Part shown: in pieces, positions 1 through 10,177 of the stretch
How the letters are laid out: every line of letters starts with the position of its first letter
Position numbering within the stretch: position 1 is the first letter of the stretch
Assembly: GCF_014595995.2 (NCBI RefSeq)
Contig: NZ_CP063989.1
Span: forward strand, 1,550,001 to 1,614,000
From: Actinomyces respiraculi
GTDB taxonomy: Bacteria; Actinomycetota; Actinomycetes; Actinomycetales; Actinomycetaceae
Length of the DNA: 64,000 nucleotides
Direction: 5' to 3'
The notes under the pieces: model-generated
What the model was told of the DNA's origin: nothing
Seen by the model: only the letters and a program-made list of their open reading frames with translations
Database searches by the model: none
Translations under genes and position numbers: made by a program

Positions 1-534
1 GCGACGATGATCCGTGACGAGGACGAGTACGCCGGGGTTCGAGTGAAGCTCACCACGAAGCTCGGCACCGCCCGACTGACGATCGGCGTGGACGTGAACT
101 TCGGCGACCCGATCTGGCCCGCGCCGCGCCTCATCGAACTGCCCCGCGTCGTGCCTCTCGATCTGCCAGCCATGACGTTGCTGGGCTACCCACTGACGAT
201 GGTGCTCTCAGAGAAGATCGTCACTGCCTTCGATCGTGGCATCGCCAACACCCGTTGGCGCGACTTCGCTGACGTCTACACGCTCATCAGGCTCCACCCG
301 GTCGACGCGGACGAACTCCGCACGTCGATAGAGACCGTTGCCAAGTACCGCAAGGTCGCACTTGCGCCTCTGTTGCCTGCGCTCGCGCCAATGAATGAAC
401 GAGCGCAGCAGAAGTACCGTGCGTGGCGCACCCGATCCCACCGTGAAGACGAACTCCCGACAGCGTTCGCCGACGTACTCGCCGCTGTCGCGCGCTTCGC
501 CAATCCGGTACTGTCAGGCACGGCGACAGGATGA
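1..534 (+). CDS. AbiEii/AbiGii-type nucleotidyltransferase toxin, 5' part cut off by the window edge
   Basis: The frame is open from the window edge and ends with TGA at 532-534, so only the C-terminal ~177 residues are present. The stretch with DVNFGDPI, then GYPLTMVLSEKIVTA and GIANTRWRDFADVY, is the signature of the AbiEii nucleotidyltransferase family, toxins of type IV toxin-antitoxin and abortive-infection modules. The N-terminal part with the GSxxD-type catalytic residues, and any AbiEi antitoxin gene, would lie left of the window. The Met at position 7 is internal, not a start. The gene sits in the decayed accessory region ending at tRNA-Pro. The family call is firm. Whether the module is intact cannot be told from here. 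Confidence 0.8.
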   Translation, partial: ATMIRDEDEYAGVRVKLTTKLGTARLTIGVDVNFGDPIWPAPRLIELPRVVPLDLPAMTLLGYPLTMVLSEKIVTAFDRGIANTRWRDFADVYTLIRLHPVDADELRTSIETVAKYRKVALAPLLPALAPMNERAQQKYRAWRTRSHREDELPTAFADVLAAVARFANPVLSGTATG

Positions 535-981
535 TGGAACCCGCACCTCAGCGCCTGGGAGTGAACGGCCGACTGATGACGATAACCAGCTCGCTTGGGT
601 TGCGCTTCGGGCAGGTTCACGCAGCAAGCTTGTGGAAACCGACCCCGCGTTGTTCGGACCGCCCGACATGAAATCGGTCATCCGTCATGTCTCAACTCTA
701 GGATTCGTCATCCCTGAAATCGATGATGCGTCATCTTCGCGAGGGCCCCTTCCTCAAGCCCGAGGACAAAGTGGACATCGCTGCACACTCACACGAACGG
801 GCCACGCCTCTTGCAAATCGAGGTTTCGACCCATCGGTTCCAGCTCAACGAGAACACTTCCAGCGACGCTCGGTGCAGCGCCAACCGTCGCCCACGGGTC
901 GCTTCTCCTCGATCTGCAAGAGGCGTGGCAGCTCCAGGGCAACTCCAGAAGGTGGCCATAGCAGGCTGAAAGCCCGGGTGC
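535..981. other. Gene-poor stretch, probably eroded mobile DNA
   Basis: No reading frame here looks like a real gene on either strand. The open frames present have irregular composition and no recognisable motif. The stretch carries a long imperfect inverted repeat (801-823 with 907-929). It also has a short palindromic element at 666-692 (GACATGA and TCATGTC arms) and a partly repeated motif, TGAAATCG followed by CGTCAT, near 668 and 715. Its position between a toxin gene and an integrase remnant suggests leftover sequence from an inserted element. That is inference only. Confidence 0.4.
801..929. repeat. 23-bp inverted repeat, one mismatch, 83-bp spacer
   Basis: The left arm is at 801-823 (begins GCCACGCCTCTTGCA). 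The right arm at 907-929 is its reverse complement with a single A/G difference. Weaker complementarity continues inward around a CGACCC motif, with a 2-nt offset. No gene lies between the arms. It could be the ends of a miniature element or a large hairpin. No target-site duplication is evident directly outside the arms. Confidence 0.6.
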
Positions 982-1815
982 TCAGAGGCGACCGCACGGA
1001 GCGGGATCAGGAGCGGTACAGCGTGGCGATCTGGTCGATGTTGTCCAGGAGCTTGGTTTTGATGTCGTCGGGGGCTTCGACGCGGACGTCAGAGCCGAGA
1101 CGCAAGAGGACAGTGACCGCGTGCAGGTCATCCATGAACTCCAGGCGCACCGACCGCCACCCCTCACCCGGCGGGCTCCCGGCCGCATCCATCGGGCTGG
1201 AGCAAATACTCCACTCGCGCGCGTCATCCCACCGAGCCGCCCGGGCCCAGGCATCAACACTGACAGGAGTGAACTGGTTGAGGAACCGAGCGCGGTGATC
1301 CCGCCATGCTTGGGCCACATCCAGCTCAGGACCGGAGCACGGTTCAGCCAACAGGGCGGCGTGCTTGATACGGACTGCCTTGAAGAACCGCACCGTCTCC
1401 TCGCCGCTCGCGCACAGATACCAGTCGCTACCGGCCGACACCAGACCATGCGGCTCCACCACCAGCTCTTTGTCAAGACCGGCAGCACGAGCGTACGCAT
1501 GTTGCGCTCGTAGAGGTTGCGCGTGGTCTTGGAGAGTCTGTCTTCCAGCTCGATGTCCTCCAGCCAGTAGGAGACCAGATCGGTCAACGGGCTGTCTGCC
1601 GTCAATGTCGAGAAGGTCGGCTGGAACAGGCTCCGCTCAGCAAGCTTTGCCTTCAGCGTCCGCTCGGCCTGCTTCCGGGTATCGCCGGTGGCCTGCACAA
1701 GCCGACTCTTGCCGTCCCAGTCGCGATACCGAGCGCGAGCCACGACGCGGCCGTTCGGGCCCGTCCGAAAGCCGATGTCGCCGAAGGTGCCGATGGTCAG
1801 GCGCTGACGTGCCAC
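982..1815 (-). pseudogene. Integrase 5' end fused out of frame to a WYL-regulator 3' end
   Basis: The frame starts at GTG 1815, behind GGGGAGG, 4 nt after the excisionase-like stop. Its first ~105 residues are a tyrosine-integrase N-terminus: an AP2-like arm-binding segment (RARYRDWDGKSRLVQATG) and a core-binding helix region (SKTTRNLYERNMRTLVLP). From about position 1490 the same frame turns into meaningless Ser/Arg/Trp-rich sequence. The neighbouring frame then encodes the C-terminal part of a WYL-domain regulator, covered in the next entry. The integrase catalytic domain with its Arg-His-Arg-Tyr set is completely missing. The fusion point is about 1465-1500. It is a deletion relic of an integrated element and cannot encode a working recombinase. 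Confidence 0.75.
1007..1490 (-). pseudogene. WYL-domain transcriptional regulator, C-terminal fragment
   Basis: In this frame the sequence begins near LDKELVVEPHGLV, continues SAGSDWYLCA and FFKAVRI, and ends with a WCX-like extension (VTVLLRLGSDVRVEAPDDI ... ATLYRS). These are the second half of a WYL regulator, a family that often controls phage-defence or DNA-damage genes through ligand sensing. The N-terminal helix-turn-helix and the first half of the WYL domain are absent, replaced by integrase sequence in another frame. The first Met of the fragment (complement of 1462) is internal to the WYL fold, so translation from it would give a truncated domain without DNA-binding ability. Confidence 0.75.
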
Positions 1816-1819
1816 ACGA

Positions 1820-2050
1820 TCACCTCCCCTGAGGAGAGGACACGTCGCGTTGCTCTTCGATCCAGCTACGCACGTCGGAGACGGCGAACTTCAGATGCTT
1901 GCCGAAGCGATACACGCGGGGTCCAAGGCCGCGGGTCCGCCAGTCGTAGACCGTCGAGACCGGAACGCCGAGATAGGCCGCCAGTTCGCCGACGTCGAGC
2001 AGGGACTCCAGGCCCCAGGGGTGGTCTGTCGTGAAGTGTTCGATGCTCAT
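1820..2050 (-). CDS. Excisionase-like helix-turn-helix protein
   Basis: This is a 76-residue protein read from ATG 2050; an in-frame Met 30 bases upstream is possible but less likely. It has one winged helix-turn-helix of the MerR/Xis type (DVGELAAYLGVPVSTVYDWR) followed by a basic stretch (YRFGKHLKFAVSDVRSWIEE). This is the usual layout of small DNA-binding proteins encoded directly before integrases in actinobacterial integrative elements. They bind attachment DNA and direct excision. Its stop lies 4 nt before the GTG of the truncated integrase, whose Shine-Dalgarno sequence overlaps the end of this gene. The gene itself looks intact although its partner is destroyed. Confidence 0.8.
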   Translation of the reverse strand: MSIEHFTTDHPWGLESLLDVGELAAYLGVPVSTVYDWRTRGLGPRVYRFGKHLKFAVSDVRSWIEEQRDVSSPQGR

Positions 2051-2197
2051 GTCGAGCAGGTGCGAAGCACCCACCCACAACCATCGGAATCAACCAGAGC
2101 GGTCGCGCCCCTGCCAGAACGCAGCAGCCGCAGAGGGGCGCAGGGAGGTCAAAAAGATAGGTTTGTGATGACCGGATCAAATCTCACCAACTGGAAA

Positions 2198-2225
2198 GTC
2201 CCGGAAACCCTTGAGTTTCCGGGAC
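2198..2225 (-). terminator. Hairpin terminator after tRNA-Pro
   Basis: A perfect 11-bp stem (GTCCCGGAAAC at 2198-2208 with GTTTCCGGGAC at 2215-2225) encloses a 6-nt loop. On the minus strand it follows the tRNA-Pro 3' end by 7 nt and is followed by TTTCC. It most likely ends tRNA-Pro transcription. Confidence 0.65.
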
Positions 2226-2232
2226 CTCTCGG

Positions 2233-2306
<74 letters not shown>

Positions 2307-2373
2307 TACCTCGCGGACTGCATCCGCTCGGAACGAGAAGAACCCTAGCCCATCGGAGCCCCGGGGCCGAAAT

Positions 2374-2405
2374 CGGTGGGCGGTGACGCCCATCACCGCC
2401 CACCG
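2374..2405 (-). terminator. Hairpin terminator downstream of pgi
   Basis: A perfect 13-bp inverted repeat (CGGTGGGCGGTGA at 2374-2386, TCACCGCCCACCG at 2393-2405) has a 6-nt loop. It lies about 120 nt past the pgi stop codon in the direction of pgi transcription and is followed on that strand by ATTTCGG. The bases between it and pgi hold nothing else I recognise. Confidence 0.6.
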
Positions 2406-2526
2406 TTCTCAGGTGTCCCTGATACTCAGGCTGAGGCGTTCCACTCCCTCATGCCGCCCGAGAACCGGACGCGATACGGTCACGCAACTCCTGCGCGCTT
2501 ACATCCTCCACGGCTCGCGTCCCGTC

Positions 2527-4182
<1,656 letters not shown>

Positions 4183-4319
4183 GGAGTCAGTCTACGGTTC
4201 CTCTTCCCCACTGGCACCGACCGCTCGAGACCGGAGATCCTTGCGTCATCATCCGCAACAGCGACGGCGTACCAGCTGCGACGGGTCCTGGCAGCCATCG
4301 CCCACCTCGAGGAGAAGTG

Positions 4320-4583
4320 ATGACCGAGCACTACGCGTATTGCGTACGTTGGTCGGCGGAGGACGGCGAGTACCTCGCGACGGTCGCTGAGCTCCCGTCT
4401 CTCTCCTGGCTGTCTCCCAGCCCAGAGCAGGCCTTCGCGGGCCCGCGCACGCTCGTTGCGAACGTCGTCACAGACATGGCACACAGTGGTGAGGAGCCTC
4501 CCGCTCCTCTGGCCGAGCGCTCACTCGGGACGGTTCGTCGTGCGGGTTCCGAGCGAGTTGCACCGCCTAGCGTCGCCGCATGA
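4320..4583 (+). pseudogene. HicB-family antitoxin, frameshifted and truncated
   Basis: From ATG 4320 (after GAGGAGAAG, overlapping an upstream TGA by one base) the protein starts like a HicB antitoxin: a partial RNase H fold with VRWSAEDGEYLATVAELPSL, then GEEPPAPLAERS. Around 4521-4527 the reading frame slips by a net +1 or -2. The expected ribbon-helix-helix part (SGRFVVRVPSELHR) continues in the next frame and stops making sense after LHRLAS. Both the frameshift and the missing last helix point to a dead antitoxin. No hicA toxin is visible. The frame just upstream ends YQLRRVLAAIAHLEEK and is unrecognised. The 88-residue product could still be made, but without its DNA-binding half. Confidence 0.7.
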
Positions 4584-5116
4584 GCAGCACGCAGGAGGTG
4601 CCCCGCACCGGGGCCACCGGACAGTACAGCACCGACGGCCGACCGCACGGCTCGACGAACCTCACCCCCTTCCTCGTCCTCGCCGGCGCCCGTGGGGCCA
4701 TCGACTTCTACCGTGACGTCTTCGGCGCCAGGGTCGTCGACGTCACCGAGATGGGCGGCGTCGTCGCGCACGCCGAGCTCGACTTCGGTCATGGCAAGCT
4801 CCAGCTCGGCGCTCCCCTGCCCGACTACGGCCTCGTACCCCCGCCCGACGGCGAGGAGGTCTGCTACTCGATGGGCCTGTACTGCCCGGACGTCGACGCC
4901 GTCGTCGAGGCCGCCGTCCGGGCCGGCGCGCTCATCCGCAAGCCCGTCGCGACCTTCGTGTCCGGCGACCGCTACGCCTCCCTGCGCGACCCCTTCGGCG
5001 TGCGATGGTCGCTCATGACCCGAGTCGAGGACATCTCCGAGGCCGAGAGCGCCCGCCGCGTCGCCGCCTGGGCGGCCGAGCAGTCAGCCACCCAGGACTG
5101 CGGCTCCCCCGCCTGA
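4580..5116 (+). CDS. VOC (glyoxalase/bleomycin-resistance) family protein, PhnB-like
   Basis: The 178-residue protein carries one vicinal-oxygen-chelate module at about residues 27-150: LTPFLVLAGARGAIDFYRDV, then HAELDFGHGKLQLG, the paired strand and helix CPDVDAVVEAAVRAGA, and the closing RDPFGVRWSLMTR. Family members include metal-dependent lyases, dioxygenases and drug-binding proteins. The substrate cannot be read from sequence. The start ATG overlaps the end of the hicB relic, and no good ribosome-binding site is visible there, so the N-terminal ~25 residues may be non-native. It converges on a second, unrelated-looking VOC gene 37 bp downstream. Confidence 0.8.
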   Translation: MSSTQEVPRTGATGQYSTDGRPHGSTNLTPFLVLAGARGAIDFYRDVFGARVVDVTEMGGVVAHAELDFGHGKLQLGAPLPDYGLVPPPDGEEVCYSMGLYCPDVDAVVEAAVRAGALIRKPVATFVSGDRYASLRDPFGVRWSLMTRVEDISEAESARRVAAWAAEQSATQDCGSPA

Positions 5117-5153
5117 CTCGACCGGCGGGGAAGCCAGCCGCGCCTCGGGCGTC

Positions 5154-5549
5154 TCAGGACGGCGCCTGCCCCACGGGGCCGTTATGGCAGACGACCTCAA
5201 GGTTGTGCCCGTCGGGGTCGAGGACGAAGGCGGCGTAGTAGCCGGGGTGGTAGTGGGCGCGCTCCCCAGGGGCGCCGTTGTCCCGACCGCCCGCTGCCAG
5301 GGCCGCCGCGTGGAAGGCGTCCACCTGCTCAGGGCTGGTGGCCGTCAGCGCCAGGTGGAGGGGCGCGAAGCTCTCACCAGGCGTGAGCCACAGGTCTGGG
5401 AGAGCCTCGCCCGCCTCCCCCGGGGCTCCCAGGGCAGACACGGGCCCCATCTCCATGACGACGGTGTAGCCGAGCGGGGCGAGGGCCTTGGAGTAGAAGT
5501 CGGCTGAGACGGCGGGCACGGCGACGGGCACCGACATGTGATCAATCAT
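5154..5549 (-). CDS. VOC (glyoxalase) family protein
   Basis: A 131-residue single-domain VOC protein. It begins MIDHMSVPVAVPAVSADFY and ends with the typical YYAAFVLDPDGHNLEVVCH strand, in which His and Glu would be metal ligands. I chose the ATG at 5549 because VOC proteins of this subgroup start with M-I-D-H. A Met six codons upstream (5567) is possible, and neither start has a strong ribosome-binding site. Members of this subgroup are usually annotated as glyoxalase-like with no known substrate. The gene is monocistronic and converges on the VOC gene at 4580-5116. Confidence 0.8.
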   Translation of the reverse strand: MIDHMSVPVAVPAVSADFYSKALAPLGYTVVMEMGPVSALGAPGEAGEALPDLWLTPGESFAPLHLALTATSPEQVDAFHAAALAAGGRDNGAPGERAHYHPGYYAAFVLDPDGHNLEVVCHNGPVGQAPS

Positions 5550-5768
5550 GCACCCAATTTTAGCCAAGAACCGACCACCGTGTGACGTTGATAACTCTAG
5601 TCCTGGGCCGGGCGGCGGGGGCCCCGCCCCGGTAACTGCGCCGATGGATGGCAGTGTGCGACGGACGAGCGCGTGCTCAAGTTGGCCGTCGGCGTCAGCG
5701 TGCCGCTCAGCCTGCCACTCAGCCTTGTCGGGTGGGTCTTCCTCTTCCTGGCCGTCGGGTGACGCCCG

Positions 5769-7943
5769 TCACCGCCGCCGGCGCTTCTCCCTCACGCGCA
5801 CACCGATCTGGATCGGCGAGCCGACGAAGCCGAACTCCTCACGCAGCCTGCGCTCGATGAAGCGCCGGTAGCCGGCGTCAAGGAAGCCGGTGGTGAACAG
5901 GACGATGCGCGGCGGCGCCGTCTGCACCTGGGTCGCGAACAGGATGCGGGGCTGCTTGCCCCCGCGCAACGGGTGCGGCGTCGCCCCCTGAATCTCTCCC
6001 AGGAAGGCGTTGAGCCGTCCCGTGGGGATGCGGGTGGTCCACCCCTCGATCGCGGCGTCGAGCGCACGCACGAGCCGGTTCGTGTGCCAGCCGGTGGCGG
6101 CGGCGAGGTTGATGTGCGGCGCCCAGGCGACGTGCGCGAGGTCATGCTCCGTCTCCCAGGCGAGCATCGTGCGACGCTCCTCGTCCACAAGGTCCCACTT
6201 GTTGTTGACGAGCACAAGGGCACGCCCGGCGTCCACCACCTGCTGAATGACGCGCACGTCCTGCTCGGTGATCGGCTCAGAGACGTCGAGGAGGACGACG
6301 GCGACCTCCGCCCTCTCGATGGCGCCCTGGGTGCGCAGCACCGCATAGTAGTCGGCCCCGCGCGACTGGCGCACACGCCGACGGATCCCCGCGGTGTCAA
6401 TGAAGAGCCACTGGCGCCCATCGAGCTCAATGACCTCGTCCACCGGGTCGCGGGTCGTTCCTGCCAGCTCGTTGACGACGACGCGCTCACTGCCGGCGAT
6501 GGCGTTGAGCAGGCTCGACTTGCCGACATTGGGTCGGCCGACAAGGGCGATGCGGTGCAGCGAGCCCTCGGCCGGGGACGGTGCGGCGACGGCGGAGACC
6601 TCCGGCAGGATCGCCATGGCGGCGTCGAGCACGTCCCCGGAGCCGCGCCCGTGGAGCGCGGAGACGGCGTAGGGCTCGCCCAGGCCGAGGTTCCACAGGG
6701 CGGCGGCGTCACCCTCCTGGGCGGGTGAGTCCACCTTGTTGGCGGCCAACACGACCGGCCTGCCGCTCCTGCGCAGCATGCGCACGACCTGCGCGTCGGT
6801 CTCCGTGATGCCGACAGTGGCATCGACCACGAGGATGACGGCGTCGGACATGGCGATGGCCACCTCCGCCTGGGTGGCGACGGCGGAGTCCAGGCCCTCG
6901 ACGTCCACCTCCCAGCCGCCAGTGTCCACGATGGTGAAACGGCGCCCGGCCCACTCCGCCGGGTAGGAGACGCGGTCGCGGGTGACGCCGGGGGTGTCCT
7001 GGACGACGGCGACGCGCCGGCCGAGCACACGGTTGACGAGCGTCGACTTGCCGACGTTGGGCCGGCCGATGACGGCCAGGACGGGCAGGCCGTGCTCCAT
7101 GCCCTCGTCAGCCTGGGGAACCTCGTCGGCCTCAAGCAGGGCCAGGTCCTCCTCGTCGAGCGCGTAGTCCTCCAGCCCGGCGCGCAGGGCCTGGGCACGC
7201 AGGTCGTCTTCGGCGTCGCGGGTGGCCGCCTCATCGACGGCGGTCTCAATGAGGTTGATGACGTGCTCGACGGTCTCGGGCAGGTCCATGTCGCTGGTGT
7301 CGACGAGCGTGACGCCCTCCGGCGCGGTGAGGAACTGCGAGACGGTGGCGTCGTCGCGGTCGCGGCGCAGCACCTGGTCGCGCAGGGCGGCGGCGTCAAC
7401 GTCCTTGCCGGCGGCCTCGAGGTCGCCCGCACGACGGGCCAGGCGGGCCTCCTCGCTGGCCGTGATGAGGAGGCGGACGTCGGCGTCGGGGGCGATGACG
7501 GTGGTGATGTCACGGCCCTCGGCGACGACGCCGGCCCCGCCGGAGAAGCTACCCACCGGACCCGTTGCCTCCTTGCGGATGATCTCGCGCTGGAGCCGGG
7601 CGAGCTCGGCGCGCACGTCGAGGTTCGTGGCGACCGTGGAGACGACGGCGGCCACGTGCGGCTCACGGATGGCGGCGGAGACGTCCACCCCGTCGCACAC
7701 GACGTCGGGGGCGTCGGGGTTCAGGCCCATGTCCAGGGGCATGGTCTCGACGGCGCGGGTGACGGCCGCGGCGTCGACGTCGTGGGCCGCGAGATCAATG
7801 CCGGTGCGCTCGCACCACCAGGCGGCGGCACGGTACATGGCACCGGTGTCGAGGTAGGCCAGGCCGAGCTCGGCGGCCACCCGCCTGGCGACGGTGGACT
7901 TGCCCGACCCGCTCGGTCCGTCAATGGCGACGACGATTCCCAT
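5769..7943 (-). CDS. Cytidylate kinase-GTPase Der fusion protein
   Basis: A 724-residue fusion. Residues ~1-225 are cytidylate kinase: the P-loop [11 protein letters not shown], then [10 protein letters not shown] and [10 protein letters not shown]. It phosphorylates CMP and dCMP. Residues ~285-724 are the ribosome-assembly GTPase Der/EngA, with two G domains ([13 protein letters not shown] and [13 protein letters not shown], each followed by DTGG or DTAG and an NKxD motif) and the C-terminal KH-like domain ending in REKRRRR. An acidic linker joins the halves. The start is the ATG at 7943 behind GAGGAGG; the in-frame ATG at 7973 has no such site. This fused arrangement is known in some Actinobacteria such as bifidobacteria. 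It is the last gene of the secG-to-der run. Confidence 0.95.
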   Translation of the reverse strand: MGIVVAIDGPSGSGKSTVARRVAAELGLAYLDTGAMYRAAAWWCERTGIDLAAHDVDAAAVTRAVETMPLDMGLNPDAPDVVCDGVDVSAAIREPHVAAVVSTVATNLDVRAELARLQREIIRKEATGPVGSFSGGAGVVAEGRDITTVIAPDADVRLLITASEEARLARRAGDLEAAGKDVDAAALRDQVLRRDRDDATVSQFLTAPEGVTLVDTSDMDLPETVEHVINLIETAVDEAATRDAEDDLRAQALRAGLEDYALDEEDLALLEADEVPQADEGMEHGLPVLAVIGRPNVGKSTLVNRVLGRRVAVVQDTPGVTRDRVSYPAEWAGRRFTIVDTGGWEVDVEGLDSAVATQAEVAIAMSDAVILVVDATVGITETDAQVVRMLRRSGRPVVLAANKVDSPAQEGDAAALWNLGLGEPYAVSALHGRGSGDVLDAAMAILPEVSAVAAPSPAEGSLHRIALVGRPNVGKSSLLNAIAGSERVVVNELAGTTRDPVDEVIELDGRQWLFIDTAGIRRRVRQSRGADYYAVLRTQGAIERAEVAVVLLDVSEPITEQDVRVIQQVVDAGRALVLVNNKWDLVDEERRTMLAWETEHDLAHVAWAPHINLAAATGWHTNRLVRALDAAIEGWTTRIPTGRLNAFLGEIQGATPHPLRGGKQPRILFATQVQTAPPRIVLFTTGFLDAGYRRFIERRLREEFGFVGSPIQIGVRVREKRRRR

Positions 7944-8041
7944 GGGGCTGCCTCCTCGGGCTCGGTTGATCACGATCCCGCACTAGCCTGCCATGCCCGG
8001 GGGCGGGACTCCTGCGCCGCACCCATGAGATCTCGCACTGC

Positions 8042-8992
8042 TCAGGGCCCAGGCGGCAGCTCCGGGCCGACGCCCAGCGCCGCCTCATAGGACCACCACA
8101 CCGGCATGTCGACACCGAGCCGGCGCCCGGTCCGGGCCACCTCGACGAGCCCCGCCCGCCACTCCGGCAGGCCGTGGGCCATATGGGACTCCACCATCCG
8201 GCGGGTCGACGGTGCGGCGAGCATCGTGCCCAGGGACCGCCCTACGAGAGGCGCAGGAAGCGACAGGAGGGGCGCCGGCATCATCCGTTCGGTCCTGATC
8301 CCACGCGCCCGGCACACCGTCACGCCCTCGCGCAGGGCACGGGCCATGCGCGTCAGCGCCCGCCGGTCGGTCAGGAGCGCCTCGTAGCCGCCGGCCTCGG
8401 CGAGCGCGCCGGGCGTGACGGACTGCTGGAGCCAGTGGACCGCGAGCCACTCGTTCATCCGGGCCTCGCGGCGCACGCTCAGCCCGGCGCGGGCGAGCAG
8501 TGCTCCGACACCGTCGGCGAGGTCCCGTCTGCTCCCCCTCCCGCGTTCCAGGACGGTCCCCCGGGGGAACAGGGTGACATCGACGCCCTCCCGGTCGCGT
8601 CCCCCACCGATCTGCCCCGGGAAGCCGAGGAGCCAGTCACGCTCGTCGTAGCGGTGACCGAGCTCGGCCAGGAGGTCCCAGTGGTTGAGCATGAAGAGGA
8701 CCGCAGTCGCGCGCGAGAGCGTGTCGAGAAGCGGCAGCACCGTGGCAAGACGCGTCCGGTCGACGGCCACGAGCACGAGATCGGCGTCCACCGCCTCGGT
8801 GACGACCCGGGGGCGCAGGACCCGGCGAATGAGCCGGCCGCCGTCGGGACTGCGCAAGGTCACGGGCACACCCCCGCGCACCCTGCTGGCCGACTCGGGA
8901 CGGGCCAGGACGGACAGCTCGGCGACACGGCTCAGCATGAGCCCGTAGGCGCAGCCGATCGTGCCGGCACCAATGACGAGGACGCGCACCAC
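8042..8992 (-). CDS. Ketopantoate reductase (PanE/ApbA)-like NAD(P)-dependent reductase
   Basis: This 316-residue protein has an N-terminal Rossmann fold (VLVIGAGTIGCAYGLML) and a helical C-terminal half, as in 2-dehydropantoate 2-reductase. Some ApbA_C features are weak. The lysine expected near the domain junction is not obvious, and the region reads MNEWLAVHWLQQSVTPGALAEAGGY. It may therefore act on another 2-oxo acid or have diverged. It starts 9 nt after the tyrA stop, so the two are co-transcribed, and about 100 nt separate it from cmk-der. No other pantothenate gene is nearby, so a role in coenzyme A synthesis is uncertain. Confidence 0.75.
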   Translation of the reverse strand: MVRVLVIGAGTIGCAYGLMLSRVAELSVLARPESASRVRGGVPVTLRSPDGGRLIRRVLRPRVVTEAVDADLVLVAVDRTRLATVLPLLDTLSRATAVLFMLNHWDLLAELGHRYDERDWLLGFPGQIGGGRDREGVDVTLFPRGTVLERGRGSRRDLADGVGALLARAGLSVRREARMNEWLAVHWLQQSVTPGALAEAGGYEALLTDRRALTRMARALREGVTVCRARGIRTERMMPAPLLSLPAPLVGRSLGTMLAAPSTRRMVESHMAHGLPEWRAGLVEVARTGRRLGVDMPVWWSYEAALGVGPELPPGP

Positions 8993-9001
8993 TGCCTCCG
9001 T

Positions 9002-10177
9002 TCAGCCCGGGATGACGCGCCAGCCGCGAGCGTCCAGGGCCTCCTCGAGGCCCGCGGCCGCAGCGGGCACGACCGACAGCATCGCCACGCCGACGCTCTG
9101 GCCGGCGGAGTGCTCCATGGAGAAGTCCTCAATGTTGATGCCGGCCTCTCCGACGTCGGAGAACAGGCGCCCCAGCGAGCCGGCGACGTCCGGCACGAGG
9201 ACCTGGACCTCGGTGTAGCGGCGCGGCGGTCCACCGTGCTTGCCGGGGATGCGCGAGCGGCCCGTGTTGCCCCGGGCCATGACGTCCACGACCGCCCCGA
9301 CAGCCCCCGGAGCGATGGTCTCGACGCCACCGCTAGCGGCGTACTGCTCGGATCCGGGCTCCAGCGCCGCCTGCTCGATGCCGTCGATGAGGGCGTCAAG
9401 GTCGGCGCGGACCTCGCGCAGGAGCCCGGCCACCGGTCCGGCGTTGCCTACGAGGATCGCGGCCCACAGGCGCGGGTCGGAGGCCGCGATACGGGTCGTG
9501 TCGCGCAGGCCCTGCCCGGCCAGGGCGAGAGCGCTCTCGGGCAGGTCCTCCAGGCGTGCGGCCAGCAGGGAGGACATGAGCTGGGGCACGTGGCTGACGG
9601 CGGCGACCGCGGCGTCGTGGTCCGCTGAGCCCATGCGGACCGGGGTGGCGCCGACGTCCACGGCGAGGTTGCGCACGACGAGCTCGTCCGCGGGATCCGC
9701 GCCGTCAGCCACGATGATCCAAGGGCGGCCAACGAATAGGTCGGAGTCGGCGGCGGCCGCACCGGAGCGCTCACGCCCCGCCATGGGGTGGGAGCCGACG
9801 TAGCGGCGTGCGTGCTCGCCTGCGTGGGCCAGGACCTCGGCGCGCACACGGTCCTTGACGCTGGCGACGTCCGTGACGACGGCCTGCGGGTGCGCCTGCA
9901 GCTCGCGCAGGACGACGGCGGCGGCCACGTCCGGCGGGGTGGCGACGATGACGAGCCGCGGCTCGGGGCTGGAGGCCTCGCGGACTGTCCCGGCCCCCAT
10001 GTCGCGGGCGAGAGCCAGGGAGGTCGGTGAGGTGTCCTCAAGCTGGACTTCGACGCCGACCGCGCTCAGCGCCAGGGCGAGGGAGGTGCCGAGCAGTCCG
10101 GTGCCGACGATGAGCACCGGCCCCTCGGTGGAGACGACGGCGTGCGGGTTGGTCCGCGGCGAGGGGCCCGTGCTCAC
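9002..10177 (-). CDS. tyrA: Prephenate dehydrogenase with C-terminal ACT domain
   Basis: The 391-residue enzyme converts prephenate to 4-hydroxyphenylpyruvate in tyrosine synthesis. It has the NAD-binding loop VGTGLLGTSLALAL near residue 25, the conserved SHPMAGRERSG segment containing catalytic His, and an all-helical dimerisation domain. An ACT regulatory domain lies at about residues 315-385 (VQVLVPDVAGSLGRLFSDVGEAG), which typically gives feedback inhibition by tyrosine. It starts at GTG 10177, overlapping the rluB stop by 4 nt. No other aromatic-pathway gene is adjacent except the odd trpC-like gene 40 kb away. Confidence 0.92.
   Translation of the reverse strand: MSTGPSPRTNPHAVVSTEGPVLIVGTGLLGTSLALALSAVGVEVQLEDTSPTSLALARDMGAGTVREASSPEPRLVIVATPPDVAAAVVLRELQAHPQAVVTDVASVKDRVRAEVLAHAGEHARRYVGSHPMAGRERSGAAAADSDLFVGRPWIIVADGADPADELVVRNLAVDVGATPVRMGSADHDAAVAAVSHVPQLMSSLLAARLEDLPESALALAGQGLRDTTRIAASDPRLWAAILVGNAGPVAGLLREVRADLDALIDGIEQAALEPGSEQYAASGGVETIAPGAVGAVVDVMARGNTGRSRIPGKHGGPPRRYTEVQVLVPDVAGSLGRLFSDVGEAGINIEDFSMEHSAGQSVGVAMLSVVPAAAAGLEEALDARGWRVIPG

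Noticed and set aside
666..734. Ends of an insertion sequence
   Set aside because: Short palindromic and repeated motifs are present, but no transposase frame and no clear terminal repeats with target duplications can be shown.
5673..5762. Possible 29-residue hydrophobic small protein on the plus strand (GTG start, ending VFLFLAVG)
   Set aside because: It looks like a membrane peptide, but there is no ribosome-binding site, no ATG and no recognisable family, and such frames are common by chance in this base composition.
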